Under the pieces are notes generated by a model. The model was given only the letters and a program-made list of their open reading frames with translations. It ran no database searches and had not been told where the DNA came from. This document shows, in pieces, positions 52,000 through 64,000 of a stretch of DNA of 64,000 nt; the first letter of the stretch is position 1; the number at the start of each line of letters is the position of its first letter. This DNA is from Pelobates cultripes (Eukaryota > Chordata > Amphibia > Anura > Pelobatidae): positions 95,331,192-95,395,191 of the forward strand of contig OW240921.1 in assembly GCA_933207985.1 (NCBI GenBank), in the 5' to 3' direction. The position numbers and the translations under genes were made by a program.

Positions 52000-54073
52000 G
52001 TGCTGAGAACCAAACTGTTGTAAAACTCATTGACTGCTGGCATAATTTACTGGTTGCAGGGATGGAGGCACCTAAAGCAAAGCTAATGTACAGAGTTAAT
52101 GTATACAGATGTTATGGAAGGAGTAGTTATAAGCACCGCTATCATATAGGGGTCAGCCATACAAACTGTGTCAGTTACATAGGATCATTGCTTATCACAG
52201 ATTATTTAGTATTAGAGCTTGGCTATATGACTGGGAATGATTAGAAAGCCAGATGCTGATCCTGCTCATTCAGAGCGTCTGCTGAGAACTCAACCAATGA
52301 ATGAGGGTCTGGGCACAGAAATATGTACTGAATTAACATTAGCTGGACACAAAGTTTGGGCTGGCTATTGACGCCCCAATGATGTCGCAGGAGGTGGAGT
52401 TATACCTTTGGCAGCCAAGGGGCTAAACTCTGTATGGGCAGCATTTCATCGTGAAACACTGCATATACAGGCTCCAGGTACCATGACCACTTCAAAACCC
52501 TGAAGTGGTCATGGTGCTTGGAGTAACCCTTTAAGTAAGTCGCTGGAAGCCACAAAAGCTACAGTGCTTTATTTAAATGTTGAAAGTGGAGTGCAAACAG
52601 AAAAACACAGGGCACTTTACAGTTTTAAATGTAATGGGTAGAAAATGAAGCACAGGATTGGAGCAAAAAAGTAAGCAAATGGCAGCACAGACTTGTTAGT
52701 ACAAATAAAAATAACCAACGCCATAGTACAGCACCTGCCGCAATCCCCATATCCTCTTTCCAATAGTAAGGCTTCTTTTCTCGCTGACTCCAGGTGATCA
52801 ATATCCCAACTGATGACTGTTATACCCATCTGGCCATTCCATTAGCTGATAGGACTGTAACACACTCACACACCCAAGTTACATATTTGTGGATTATACT
52901 AGACAAAACTTGGGTCATAACTCATTTATTTTAGTTACTTAGTCACTGCATCCAGCATTTGTTTCACTGTATTGGGAATAGATCCATAACATTGTAAATT
53001 AGTCAAGTCAGGTGGCTCTATAGTCTTCTGTCTCTTCCTCCCTCTTTTACTGTTCAATAAAAAAACATGGTGCATTACCTTGAGTTTATGAGTAGATCAA
53101 GGACGGGCTGAGCACTTCTCTGTTGAAAGTCGGTGCATAGCTCAATTAAAACATCTCCTCCTCCTATTGGGGATGGGCTGAGGCAAGCTTGGAACTGCTA
53201 GCAGTATAGACGTCACATAACTTATTCCCTCTTTTGTCACTCACTCCCTTCCTTGTGGTTTTCAACCTCGTGTATTTTCCATTGTTAGAGGTTTCTCTTC
53301 CTTCACACTAGGTTGTCTTTGAGTAACCCTCTTTACTTGGTTGCCTGTTGTATATGTAGACGAAATGACCACAGTTCCATTCTTGTAGTTGTATCACTAT
53401 TTACAGCAATGGCCCTTAACTCCTATTATGTACTTATTATCTCTTGTTTATCATCCCTCGTTGAATTGTATACTGCAGTAATGCTGCTACTACTATTATT
53501 CATTCTATTTTTGAAAATCTTCAATAAAATTTAAATTGCAAAAAAAAATAAAAAATCACTAGCCATATCAGTGATTTTGTATCCAAATAATATATTAAGG
53601 TGGACCTTATCTCTGAGTCAGAAGAAAACAGGAGAATGTTGTATTTATAAACTATCTAACCTAAATACCATTTTCTGAACAGATGTTTTTGTAACATACA
53701 TTACAGTTGGGGCATTCAGCAATGTGGCCATTTTGTAACAAATTACAGGATGTTTCGTTATGGGTGGCAGGTTCTGTACCTTTGGAAATACATCTAGAAG
53801 CAGAAGTCCAAAACTCACAATAAACATGAAATGAATGTGACTACAGTGTAGAATGAGGAGGGGTTGCCAGTGCGTCTGCGATTTAGTGAGGATTTGAAAT
53901 GACAGAGCACAGGTCATTAATAAAAATATACATTTCACATCAGACCTTCTACAGCACAGAAGGTCGTGTGGATTTTCATTAACATGAACAGGGGATGGTG
54001 ATGATGGGGTGTAATTTACAGAAGATTACATTCATATGAGGGAATGGAAAGTCATCTTAAATAATTCAGTGAC
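52000..54073. other. No recognised gene
   Basis: Contains a MITE right end near 52480-52532 (palindrome ccatgaccacttcaaaaccctgaagtggtcatgg) and AT-rich filler. Confidence 0.45.
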
Positions 54074-54284
54074 CTAGTTCTTTTCACTGCAGCCCTCAGT
54101 TTCTCTGGCAGATGGTTCGAAATATGGCACATCTACCTTTATTTTGGAACCGTGTATGTAAAATATTCCACTGTCAATGCCAGCTGGAACCTTTCTGCTT
54201 ATTGAGAATTTCTCATTAAGAGCTGTTGATGTGGTAGAGAATTTTTGAAAGGTTGGATAGACAGGTACCAGATCACCTGAGTGC
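54074..54284 (-). CDS. Possible terminal coding exon of an unknown gene
   Basis: Minus strand: a plausible acceptor (gacttgtaattccag) at 54285, then an open frame of 69 codons entering in phase 1 and ending in TAG at 54074-54076. The peptide has GDLVPVYPTFQKFSTTS, KVPAGIDSGIFYIHGSK and YFEPSARETEGCSEKN. Composition is protein-like and not repeat-derived. It would converge on MIB2. I recognise no family and found no further exon up to 57 kb, so a chance open frame remains quite possible. Confidence 0.25.
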
Positions 54285-56480
54285 CTGGAATTACAAGTCA
54301 AAGCTTGAAAAGTCAAAGCCTCAGCAACGATGAAACATTACTCTAATTGCAGCCAAGAGTAGGATACGTCATACTGAGTGCTATGACCCAAACCAAGACC
54401 TGTGATGAGATGATACATAAAATATAGCCTAAGGCATACATAAATGACTTTTGTTTTTACATTTAAGGCAATCAGAGGTTGGGAGTTCTCCATTTTCCGT
54501 GATCTTTTTTTGGGGGGGAGGGGGGGCGGTTCACTTATCCATGCACTGGTGGGTTTTAGTTCTTTATCCCTTCATTCATTTATAAGTTGTAGACCGTTCT
54601 TCCCAACTCTTTATACTGGTCATATGTAACGATGGCCAAACATTGACCCACTGGTTAAAGTGAGAAAATATTTTTAGTTATTAAAAAATAAACTAGTCTG
54701 GCATTAGCTAGGAAAAAAATAATCCTAATTTCCTCTACTGGAACATTAATCCATTACATCATCCTCCTTAGCGTGACCACCTCTCCTCACCAACACATCA
54801 AGCACCGTCATTTTAAGGACTCTGTCCAAATGTGTTGAACCGCAAGCATTCTATACACACCGTCTGGATTCCATTTGCATATTTATATCTCGTTTTTGGT
54901 GAATATAATTAATCCAGCTACCAATGTAAACAATGCCAAGGTTTGTAATATATATATTTTTTATTTTTTTTAACCATATAATAATTTCATACATGGTGCA
55001 ATGCCAGCCTCAAACTTTATCTTCTATGTCATTTTCAGTAATACTCAGTCAATCGTTAGGAATTAGATGTCCAACTTCTGCACCAAGCTCTTGTTGGACT
55101 TCAATTGTAATGAGTTGATAAATATTAATCGTCCATAACTCACTAGGAAGCAGCCCCCTTTTGTCATGTAAATCAATGCAAATGTGAGGCATACGAGTTA
55201 AGTACATGCTTTTTAAAATAAATAAATAATTATCATACTTCTAAAATTGGCAATCGTTTCACAAGTAGGACTTCTAGGACTGGACTATGGGACCAGATGG
55301 ATACAGATACAGAAAAAAAATGTATTAGTCACTGTAGGTCCAAGAGGTGGTCTGATTTCTGCATAAATCTACACATTACAAATTAACAAGACCTCCCCCC
55401 CTTACCCCTAAGATCTTTTTCCCCACATACAAACATTCTTTTTTAGTATTTTTAATTTTTTTCCCTATTAGACGTTCATGTAAAATATGGTAATAATGGT
55501 CATATGGTAATAATTATCAGTAAAATAATCCAAATTTAGGGGGTGGGGGAGTTTTGTTCGAAACACAAATGGATGGTTGACTTTTAGACTATCATCAACA
55601 AAACACAATCATTTTTTTTTTAAACTATTGGTTAGCAGCCAATTAAAAAATAGCTTAAAAAAATAAAAAAGAAACAAACAAAACTGGGACATCAGCAACC
55701 GCTAAATTTATGTTTGAATGAAATGCATTTCTCATCACATTAACAAATTATCATCATTTTGATTTGAAAAGCATGTTAGACAAATGTAATAGTTCAATTT
55801 ATCCTGGTTAGGATTCTTGTTACATTCAATGAGAGTTCACAATTCATATTTGGCAAAATAAATCTCTTGCAAATCACAAATGAGCTGTTAATAGGACACA
55901 TGTTCTCAAAACCTTGGCTCTGAAAGCCATACTCTGAATGGCCACCAGAAAACTTCTGGACACCAGTGCAGATCCCACCTTCATGGCTTTTTCAGCCACA
56001 ATTTAAAAATATATTAGTTTTAAATATCTTCTGGGTCAAATAAGAGACATCTATGACCAAACTAAAAAGTTCCTAGGCTCTAACTTTAGCTATAGCTTTC
56101 CAAGGCATTGGTGAAAATTAATTTGACGGTTAGATAAACTGGTAGAATAATTTCCAAGTACATAAATCTCTAATATACAGGGTGAATAAAAAAACACATG
56201 ATGAAATTCTGAAAATGAAAGTACATATAATACATATTCGTTAGAGGAACTGTCAAAGTTGTTTGACAACTTACCTGGGTGCCCACGACTTCCTCCCCTG
56301 GTGTTAAGCTCGAATTAGCTTGTTAGCATCCATGAGTTTGCCCTTGCTGGTGAGGCGGAAGCAGGTGCCCTAAGGGACATAAGTAAGTATTCATAAAATT
56401 CTTAAACAGTTTGGCTACTTACTCTGAGAGAGCACCCAAGGCACTTCTGGGACCATAACTACTGAAGAAGGCTGTAGTGG
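54285..56480. other. No recognised gene; AT-rich
   Basis: Long AT-rich stretch with poly-T/poly-A and a T-run/G-run junction at about 54506-54530. No exon or intact repeat was identified. Confidence 0.5.
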
Positions 56481-57260
56481 TTATCAGTGGTATATTTTGG
56501 ATTTGTGTTGCCCTAGTTATGACTAAATTTGCTCCACCCCTTTGTGTCAAGGACACTTTTTTGACTGACAGACACAGGCCCTCATTGATACATGCACTGA
56601 CATACACTCACTGATAAATAGTCATTGGCACACATGCCGTTTAACCAACAAACTCTTTCACTGACAGACACACCCACTCACTGACAGGCACACACTCTCC
56701 GATACACATACACTGACATACACTCACTGACACACACACACATCCTCACTGATTTTGACACACACTGACAGACACACACATTCACTCACAGACACACATT
56801 GACAGCTACACACACACTTACTGACATACACACAGACACACACACACACATACACTTACTGACACATATACACACACACACACAATGACACACACTCACT
56901 GACAGACCCTCACAGAAAAATGTTCTCATACACCCACCAATTATTATTTTTTTTAACTTAAATCCACACAGGCTCCCTACCTTTGGGAGTGCTGGAGTGG
57001 ATCCTGACTGCTGCTGGGTGGGCTGAATGGGCTCCTTGCTGGGCAGCTGGCTCTGCTGGGGATGCTGGCTGCCCTGGCTGTGCGAGTGTTCAGTGGAGGA
57101 CTCGAGGGAACTGAGCTGTACTTGCTCTTCTCCCTCACGCACCACTTAGTGGTACCAGGGCCGAAGTAACGTCATATTCCGGCACCCGGCATCACAGAAG
57201 GGCGTGCGATGGAGCAAGTAGAGCTGAGCACCGCGCCGTCTCGCTGCCCAGCTAAAATAT
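56481..57260. mobile_element. Probable hAT-like element remnant with CA-rich array
   Basis: Starts with cagtggtatattttggattt, like the common hAT terminus CAGTGGCGTATTTAGGATTT, followed by a CACTGACACACA-type array (about 56640-56920) and a GC-rich interior with cgaagtaacgtcatattccggcacc. The right terminus was not found. Confidence 0.45.
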
Positions 57261-57868
57261 TAGCAGTTTAACTCCTTGTGGGGCCCTTGTGAGGAAAGAG
57301 GTTAGGGGGCTTGGGGTATGTAATAGTTTCAGGCAGAGGATGAAGGGCTGTGAGTTTTCATATTTGATCTTAGCCTAGGAACTCACCTCTGTCGAGAGCC
57401 ACCTATGTTCATTAAAATCCACATTCACCTGGTGTGAATTTATTGCATGAATAAAAATATGAACTTTGTGTCTCATTCATATTTTCCCTACTGTGACTTC
57501 AATTTGGGAAGCTGCATAGTGTGTTGATAATGAGACACTCTCAGTGCTAGTTAGGTATCTTTGATCCAAAAATCGGGGGGAATAATCAAGGGACTATTCA
57601 AAGTTAGCTTGTCAGCCAATATCCCTGCTATCACAACAGGAGCCATTGACCTGAGGTGCCCTATTTTCTTCCTCTGCTAATATTTACCTTCTGAATAAAA
57701 AGTTCCACTCTGTATCCTTACCAGCTCTTTGCCTGGTTACATAAGGCGTCAAGTACAAATATAAATCTACAATTAAGAAAATTCCTCTGTGTTCTTTCCA
57801 AGATTGCCGCCATGAGAGCATGGGTTTCCTTGCATGCATTGTTGAGGTTATTGTGTCTTTGTATAAAC

Positions 57869-57945
57869 CAGTGGTTTCCAAACGTTTTAGGTTCAAGGAG
57901 CCTGAATATTTCAGTATTTTTCCAAGGCACCCCAAGTCAAAATGT
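57869..57945. mobile_element. hAT terminus fragment
   Basis: cagtggtttccaaacgttttaggttcaaggagcc resembles the CAGTGGTTCYCAAAC... end of hAT-Charlie-type elements. Confidence 0.5.
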
Positions 57946-58238
57946 GTAGGTTGTATATCTGTACAGCGCTGCGGCATTTACTGGCGCTATAGTGTAATGT
58001 ACAGTGTTGGTGTTTAAAGGGGTGCTTGTGTATAGTTATTGTGTTTTAACCCTTTAAGGACTGAGCCAAATGTACACGTTTTGATCAAAATAAAACGTAA
58101 ACAAAACATGGAATTTGACTATATGTCTGTCCAACCGTAATTCACCTCTTTCATATAAAATGCACCCACACTTATTATATATCATTTTATTCAGGGGAAA
58201 TAAGGCTTTTATTTAACTTTAGCTAACAAACATAGTTT

Positions 58239-59581
58239 TTTTTTTCATATATAAATTTTTATTTTTCATTTTTAAAAGAAAATTCCATCCAAATGCAATC
58301 TCATAATTAGATATTACATTACATTATGGTGCAATATTTTGCTTTACAATAGATTTATAGTTACACATAAGTTTAATATAACCATAATTCATACACTTGA
58401 ACATTAGCTGCATTATCAACATTCAAACCATAGAAAAAAAAAAAGAAAAAGAGAAAATAACATACATTTCCTCTATCTTACTGTCAATTCACATTGGTGC
58501 TACCTAAGTATAGCTATCTATAGAAAGGGGGTTGTGTTTTTACGGCTAAGATATCTAACCCAAGGGGCCCAAGTTTCATCATATTTCTCTCTGGATAACT
58601 TATTTGAGGCTACCCCAGCTTCCATCCTGCGTTGATAATCTAATTGTATACATATGTCATGCCAGTTTAACGAGCCCATGTTTCTCCAATTTCTGGCCAT
58701 AACTATTTTTATTGCCATAAAGGAGTGAATCATAAGGATTTTTTGTTTTATGTTAACTATTGGCATATCTAAATGAAACAGGAACATTTGAGCCGTAATG
58801 ACAGTTTGGACCTTCAAAATAGAGTCCACCAAATCCGATAAAGTTGTTTTCATAGATTTCAACTCATCACAGTCCCACCAGATGTGGGAGAAAGAACCTA
58901 ACTCCCTACCACATCTCCAACAATCTGGTAGAAGTGTGGGTTGAAATCTATGGAGGCGAGTAGGCACCAGATACCAACGATACACCAATTTAAAATATAC
59001 TTCCTGTATATTCACCCCATGTATATATCTTTTTACTGATTGTAGGGCTAAAATCCAATCTTCAACCGAGGATGAAAAGTGGAGTTCCTGCTCCCAATTA
59101 TTCATTGCCGATGCTTTAACTATTTGCCTTTGGCATCTTGTAAATTGATTAAATCTAGATGCAATTTTTTTTTTATAGTGAAATGCTACAAACTGGTCTA
59201 ATGGGGAACTTTCCGAGAAAACATTTCCCATAATAAAAGATTTTATTCTTAAGTAATTAAATATTTCCTTCGAAGGGAGATTATATTTGAACTGTAACAT
59301 TGCAAATGGCAATATTTTGTTATCATTTAAAAGTTCCGCAATTTTTACAATTCCACATTTTTCCCATTCTTGAAAATTTATATTTTTTATATAATATTTT
59401 AGACATATTAATGGGGCATTTCTTGATATATATTTAGTTCCATATTTTTTTTTTTTAGATATTTTACAATGTAGATCATTGTGTTATTCATCGGGTTACT
59501 AGATCTTATATTATTTACGAAATCACTATCACACCACCAGAGAAATAAAGGTTCAATATTAGAGAGATCCATTTTTCCAAT
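58239..59581 (-). mobile_element. L1/Tx1-type LINE, 5'-truncated, 12-bp target duplication
   Basis: Perfect caaacatagttt at 58227-58238 and 59582-59593 brackets an antisense 1.34 kb copy with a T-run at its 58239 end. It sits inside the piggyBac-like element. Confidence 0.88.
58518..59312 (-). pseudogene. L1 ORF2 C-terminal fragment (264 codons open)
   Basis: Open minus-strand frame with KRYIHGVNIQEVYFKLVYRW, then the Cys/His segment LPDCWRCGRELGSFSHIWWD, typical of the C-terminal end of L1/Tx1 ORF2 proteins. The endonuclease and catalytic RT are absent through 5' truncation. An unbroken 264-codon frame suggests a fairly recent insertion. Confidence 0.88.
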
Positions 59582-59877
59582 CAAACATAGTTTAATAGGA
59601 ATAAAATATTTTCAAAAAAGAAGAAATGTTGGGGTTTTTTTTAGTTCTGCATGGCATTTTAACTGTGAATGTCATAATACTGTTTCCTTTTACTGCAATA
59701 AAATACACATATTTGTATTATGCGTTGTCTCGCGTGTAAAACAGTATCCCCTATGTACAGGTTTTATGGTGTTTTGGGAAGTTACAGGTTCAAATATAGC
59801 ATGTTACATTTTGAGAATTACCCCCATGATGGCATATCATTTGCAATAGTGGACAACCCAAGGTACCAAGGGTTATG

Positions 59878-60020
59878 TCCAGTCTCTTTTAGTAGCCACT
59901 TAGTCACAAACACTGGCCAAAATTGGCATTCCAATTTGTTTTTTCCATTTTTTACACAAACAAATATTAACACTAACTTTGGCCAGTGTTTGTGACTAAG
60001 TGGCTACTAAAAAAGACTGG
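59878..60020. repeat. Large palindrome
   Basis: Arms agtctcttttagtagccact...tttggcca and ggccagtgtttgtgactaagtggctactaaaaaagact pair over about 50 bp around a 45-bp loop. Confidence 0.8.
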
Positions 60021-60428
60021 AAATACCCCATTTGCAATATCTTGGGTTGACTACTTTTGCAAATGGTGTTTCAAAACCGTGCAGTGTAAATTATATCGTC
60101 AGTGTAAATGCTGTTTGTGTGTGAAAAATGCAAAAAACGTCACTTTCACTGATGATATCGTCGTTGTAATAAATTTTACTGTTTTGAAACACTAATATTT
60201 GTGTTCAGCGAAGTCTCCCGAGTAAAACAGTACTCCCCATGTACAGGTTTTATAATGCCTTGGAAAGTTACAGGGTTAAATATAGTGCTAGCAAATGAAA
60301 TTCTCTGGACTTTCTGCCTGGGTTATAAGCCAGGTTCCGCAAATTGTAATTAATAAAATGACTTAATTATGTAAAAATATTACATAAATATATATGTAGA
60401 ATTAAAATATATATATGTGTGTATATAC

Positions 60429-60431
60429 GTC

Positions 60432-60472
<41 letters not shown>

Positions 60473-60498
60473 TCATTATAAGTGTATTTTGATATCAA

Positions 60499-60587
<89 letters not shown>

Positions 60588-60590
60588 GCA
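60429..60590. repeat. (TA)n microsatellites
   Basis: Two long at runs (about 60439-60468 and 60506-60588) separated by ttatttcattataagtgtattttgatatca. A third run lies at about 60811-60848. Confidence 0.95.
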
Positions 60591-60664
60591 CACATCGTAG
60601 TAGCTTGCACTCCAAGAAGACTTTTGTAGTGACCAGTGCTGGTTGTGGCAAAGGTAGATATGGG

Positions 60665-60807
60665 TGTAGAAACAATCGCACTTCTGGGACTTGGTTGAAG
60701 TAGTAAAATTTAGCTTTTATCTATTCCATGTAAAATATCAACGTTTTTGTAAAAATAAAAGCAAAATTTTACTACTTCAACCAAGTCCCAGGAGTGCGAT
60801 TGTTTCT

Positions 60808-60810
<3 letters not shown>
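60665..60810. mobile_element. Hairpin MITE next to (TA)n
   Basis: tgtagaaacaatcgcacttctgggacttgg...tactact and its inverted copy ending tgcgattgtttctaca form arms of about 50 bp around a 45-bp loop, embedded in TA repeats. Confidence 0.8.
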
Positions 60811-60851
<41 letters not shown>

Positions 60852-60932
60852 AAAATACAGTTCAAACGAAATTACATAAATATATATATATATATATTTT
60901 TCTTTTTTTTTCTTTTTAACGTATTTATATAT

Positions 60933-62019
60933 TTATATATGTGTGTATATATGTGTGTAATTCTGTGCTTTGAGTCTTTTCAGGTGATAACCCACTTGGT
61001 CTAAGGACAGTTGTTGTATGTGCATTGTTAGTTGTATGATGTGGTCTCTTAGCTCCGTTGTGGGTGTGATTTGGTTCTGTGTTGTAGCCTGTTGGAGATC
61101 CCTTTGGTAGGTTAATAGTTGTAAGTTGGCTTTCTTTTTTAAGAAAGATGCTCTCTTTAGTAACAATCCCTGTATGACGGATTTATGTGCCTGCCACAGG
61201 GTATTGCGTGAAACGTCTGTATTGTCATTATCCTGGAAGTAGTGTGCTATTTCTGTTCCCAATTCTGTTATGAAAGTTCTGTCTCACAGGAACGTTGTGT
61301 TTAAGCACCACAGGCTCCTGTGCGTGGGATCATATAAGTTTTTGAGCGTCAGTTCGACCGGGGCGTGGTCAGACCACGTGGTTTGCCCTATGTCACATTG
61401 GGTTTCTTGGGTCATGCCCGAACCTGAAATGAGGAACCCATCAATACAGGAGTAGGTGTTGTGTACTCGGGAGAAGAACGTGTACCCCCTCTCTCATACA
61501 TGGGTGGCCCTCCATACATCATATAGGTGATGGCTGTGGATATGTTTCCTCAGTGGTTCTCGCTTTGGATGTGGCCAGGGTCGTATCTATTGCGGGGGCG
61601 AATGATTGAAGTCTCCACATATTATCGTGGTGCCTTGCTGAATGGATTGTAGTTTTAGTATGATTTTGTGGAGAAAATTGTGTTGGTTTGTGTTTGGGGC
61701 GTATGTGTTCGCTATAGGGTATGTCATTGAATGTGCCTATTAGGATAACATATCTGCCGTCCGGGTCGATGTGTTGCGAGTGGGGAATGAAAGCCATATT
61801 TTTGCTAATTAGTATCGAGGTACCTTTAGTTTTGTTGGTGGCAGTGGTGTGAAATTGGAGTGGGTAGTCCCGCTGCAGAATGGCGGGGTGGGTTCCTGTC
61901 ATAAAGTGTGTCTCCTGGAGACACAGTACGTCTATGGCTTTATTTTTGATTTCTTTGTATAGGAGGTGTCTTTTCACTGGGATGTTGAGTCCTCTAACAT
62001 TGTATGAGTATAGTTTCAC
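60933..62019 (-). pseudogene. L1 ORF2, AP-endonuclease-like N-terminal part
   Basis: Starts MKLYSYNVRGLNIPVKRHLL with the endonuclease motifs SYNVRGLN and LCLQETH, then frame changes. SDHAPV (about 61360-61377), the conserved C-terminal endonuclease motif, is in another frame, followed by a stop and the linker to RT (WQAHKSVIQGLLLKRASFLK). Confidence 0.85.
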
Positions 62020-62531
62020 GGTGGAAGGTGGTCATGGTATTGTGTTTGTTCTTGTATAGGGTATCTATGGTCGGGGGGTCCCCTCTGTCCCAGTTCCGTC
62101 GAACCCAGGGGCCATTCCCATGTTACCTGCTGGCGTTCTAACACCCTTACTGGTTTGGTGGAGGATTTTCTGGAAGCTCCTACCGGTGTGGTCTTGGCTG
62201 TTGTCCATCAAAGTGTACTCGATGAATAGCAGACATAAAAATGTAAAACATACATACAATAATAAAACCAAAGAATATGAACTTTAAAACCAATTTTGCC
62301 GGGTATCCGGCTATGCACCTACTAGTGGTGCTGTGGGGGTGGAAGCTAATGGCTTCCGTCGTGGCAACAGTGTCGTGGCCGCAGCCTTTGCCTGTATTCC
62401 TCTATTTGGTGTGACCCATTGTTTTCATGTCACTCGGAGGCCCGTGTTGGCGGCTCTGCTCTGGTGTGTATTACCGGGTTCTCCCTTGTGTGGGCCATTC
62501 ATTCTTGATATTGTATTCAGGCGTAGAAAAG

Positions 62532-62535
<4 letters not shown>

Positions 62536-62569
<34 letters not shown>
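62536..62569. repeat. (TA)n microsatellite
   Basis: Short at run between ORF1 and ORF2 remnants. A similar run lies at about 63949-63974. Confidence 0.9.
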
Positions 62570-62572
<3 letters not shown>

Positions 62573-62923
62573 AAAAAATAAAAAAACTTGTATTGTTTTG
62601 CACAGTGACATGCATTAACGAGACCCCGGGGGAGGAGGGGGGGGAGAGCTACCTATCCACCAGAACTGTATGCTGACTGTATTTTCTATGGTCTCTAGGA
62701 CCACTGCCTTTGCGTTACTTCACTTCCTCATCTCTCCTGCCCACCACCCCCAACCCCGAGCACCCTGTCTCTGACATATATACTCGCCATGTTAAACCTG
62801 TCATTAACACAATTGTGTTACACAATTCTTAAGTTAAATGGCGTTACTCATACAGGCCTAATCCAGCTGGTTGAATTTAAGTCTCTCGGACTGGCAGCCA
62901 CAACGCCTCCTCACGGGGGCATT

Positions 62924-63870
62924 TTAGTGCTTAGATTTCCTCCATGACGGAGGGAGTCTCTGAGTCCCTTGCGCTCCTGTTGGTAGTTCGATGCTCCAGC
63001 TGCAAAGGGTCTTTGCTCCGTCGTCCGGGGTTTGGAGGATGATTGTCTTCCCATTTCTTTGCACCACCAGCTTCACTGGGTAGCCCCAACTGTATGGCAG
63101 GTGTTGTTGGCGGAGATTGTCTTCCCATTTCTTTGCACCACCAGCTTCACTGGGTAGCCCCATCTGTACGGCAGGTGTTGTTGGCGGAGGTGTGCGGTGA
63201 TTTCGGAGAATTCCTTCCATCGTTTTAGCGTATATGCAGAGATGTCCGCCTATATGGAGATGGCTTGGTAGGTCATTGGTATATCTTCTTTGTTGCGTGT
63301 TCTGTTTGCCCTCATTATTTCCTCCTTGATGTGGAAATAATGCATGCGGATCAGTACGTCCCTTGGTGTCTCCGCTGGCAAAAAGGCGGGTTTTGGAACC
63401 CTATGTGCCTGGTCCATGAGGAGCATATCGTGGGGCACGACTGGGGCGAGGGTCTTGAACAGTCCTGTGAGGTAGGCCATGAGGTCTGCCGGGCCTATAT
63501 TTTCAGCAATGCCTCTTATACAGAGGTTATTGCGTCTACCTCTGTCCTCCATATCTGCTATTTTCCCCTCCTGTGCCGCTAGTCTGTCTTTAAAGCTGTC
63601 TAGCATTGCCGCCATGCTGTTATGGGCCTCTTCGTGTTCCACCATTTTATCTTCGATCGCGGATGTTCTATCGCCCAGTTCTCTGATATCTGAGCGGAGG
63701 CTTTCCAGGGAGATCCGGAATGCTAGCTGTAGCTTGTCCACCATTGTGTCTAGCAGGGTTTGGAGGATCCCTTGTGTGACGGGTAGATCAGCGGCCGCCG
63801 GCTCTTGGGGTCTGTGTGAGTCTTCCTCTCCGCCATCTTGGCTCTTCTCGAGGTGAGCCTGGATTCTACG
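62924..63870 (-). pseudogene. L1 ORF1p with internal 74-bp duplication
   Basis: The frame opens around 63870 and runs through a coiled coil (LESLRSDIRELGDRTSAIED, LDSFKDRLAAQEGKIADMED), the RRM-like RRNNLCIRGIAE and a C-terminal HRVPKPAFLPAETPRDVLIR. A stop follows at about 63250. The last domain continues in other frames (RQQHLPYRWGYPVKLVVQRN) and is partly duplicated at 63041-63114 / 63115-63188. Confidence 0.85.
63041..63188. repeat. 74-bp tandem duplication
   Basis: Copies 63041-63114 and 63115-63188 differ at two positions. Since 74 is not a multiple of 3, the duplication shifts the ORF1 frame. Confidence 0.93.
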
Positions 63871-63947
63871 TGTATTTTGATATTAATATATATAATTATA
63901 TATATAAATATTAAAATACACTTAGTGTATGTGTATGTATGTGTAAG

Positions 63948-63978
<31 letters not shown>

Positions 63979-64000
63979 TTATTTTACACTGTTTTAAAAC

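Larger units (their letters stand above)
58046..60330. mobile_element. piggyBac-like non-autonomous element, split by an L1
   Basis: TTAA followed by CCCTTTAAGGACTGAGCCAAA at the left. Internal parts resume after the L1 at 59594, with gtaaaacagtatcccctatgtacaggtttta-type sequence occurring twice (about 59734 and 60221) and a large palindrome at 59878-60020. The right TTAA end is not seen, so its limits are approximate. Confidence 0.6.
60960..63870 (-). mobile_element. L1/Tx1-type LINE with ORF1 and ORF2 endonuclease, 3'-truncated
   Basis: Minus strand: ORF1 (from about 63870 to 62930), a 0.9 kb gap with a (TA)n, then ORF2 from 62019 (endonuclease) to 60960, where a TG/TA microsatellite cuts it off. 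The reverse transcriptase is absent. Frame breaks in both ORFs. This is the only copy in the window keeping the 5' half of an L1. Confidence 0.87.

Noticed and set aside
60367..60681. Ile/Tyr repeat open frames on both strands
   Set aside because: Pure translation of (TA)n.

Overview
This is a stretch of vertebrate nuclear DNA, very probably from a frog or toad (anuran amphibian). The evidence is a spliced vertebrate gene with large introns, a high density of short TTAA-flanked DNA-transposon derivatives of the T2/Kolobok and piggyBac types, Tx1/L1-like LINEs, a gypsy-type LTR element with the Gmr1 domain order, and a DIRS/Ngaro-type tyrosine-recombinase retrotransposon. There is no prokaryotic coding structure, CRISPR array or operon. 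The species call rests on repeat style and is inference.

The one confidently recognised host gene is the 3' part of MIB2 (E3 ubiquitin ligase mind bomb 2), on the + strand. Eleven coding exons between 3682 and 23935 join with perfect phase agreement into 1782 nt (593 codons plus stop). They encode the end of the MIB/REP region, the whole ankyrin-repeat block and the two C-terminal RING fingers. The N-terminal MIB/HERC2 and ZZ domains must lie upstream of this window. Introns carry MITEs, a CR1/L2-type LINE end and L1 ends.

From about 24.5 kb onward the window is almost wholly repetitive. In order: an ORF1-only (half-LINE) retroelement with a 17-bp target duplication (26.2-27.6 kb); a complete but broken gypsy/Gmr1-type LTR element (28.2-36.0 kb, minus strand) with a second retroelement nested in its gag; a T2-type MITE (36.1-36.6 kb); a 1.8 kb non-autonomous hAT element with 8-bp target duplication (38.2-40.0 kb); a degenerate Ngaro/DIRS-like element with split direct repeats A1-body-B1-A2-B2 and an internal 95-bp minisatellite (43.1-49.4 kb, minus strand); a series of MITEs and foldback elements (49.8-52.0 kb); a possible small minus-strand coding exon (54.1-54.3 kb, uncertain); a piggyBac-like element split by an L1 insertion (58.0-60.3 kb); and a long antisense L1 with ORF1 and endonuclease remnants (61.0-63.9 kb).

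The most interesting structures are the two ORF-bearing but ORF2-less retroelements (HAL1-like architecture), the Gmr1-type element with integrase before reverse transcriptase and a nested insertion, the split-repeat Ngaro-like element, the 2.4 kb TTAA foldback element carrying inverted G-rich minisatellites, and several clean nested insertions that give a relative chronology.
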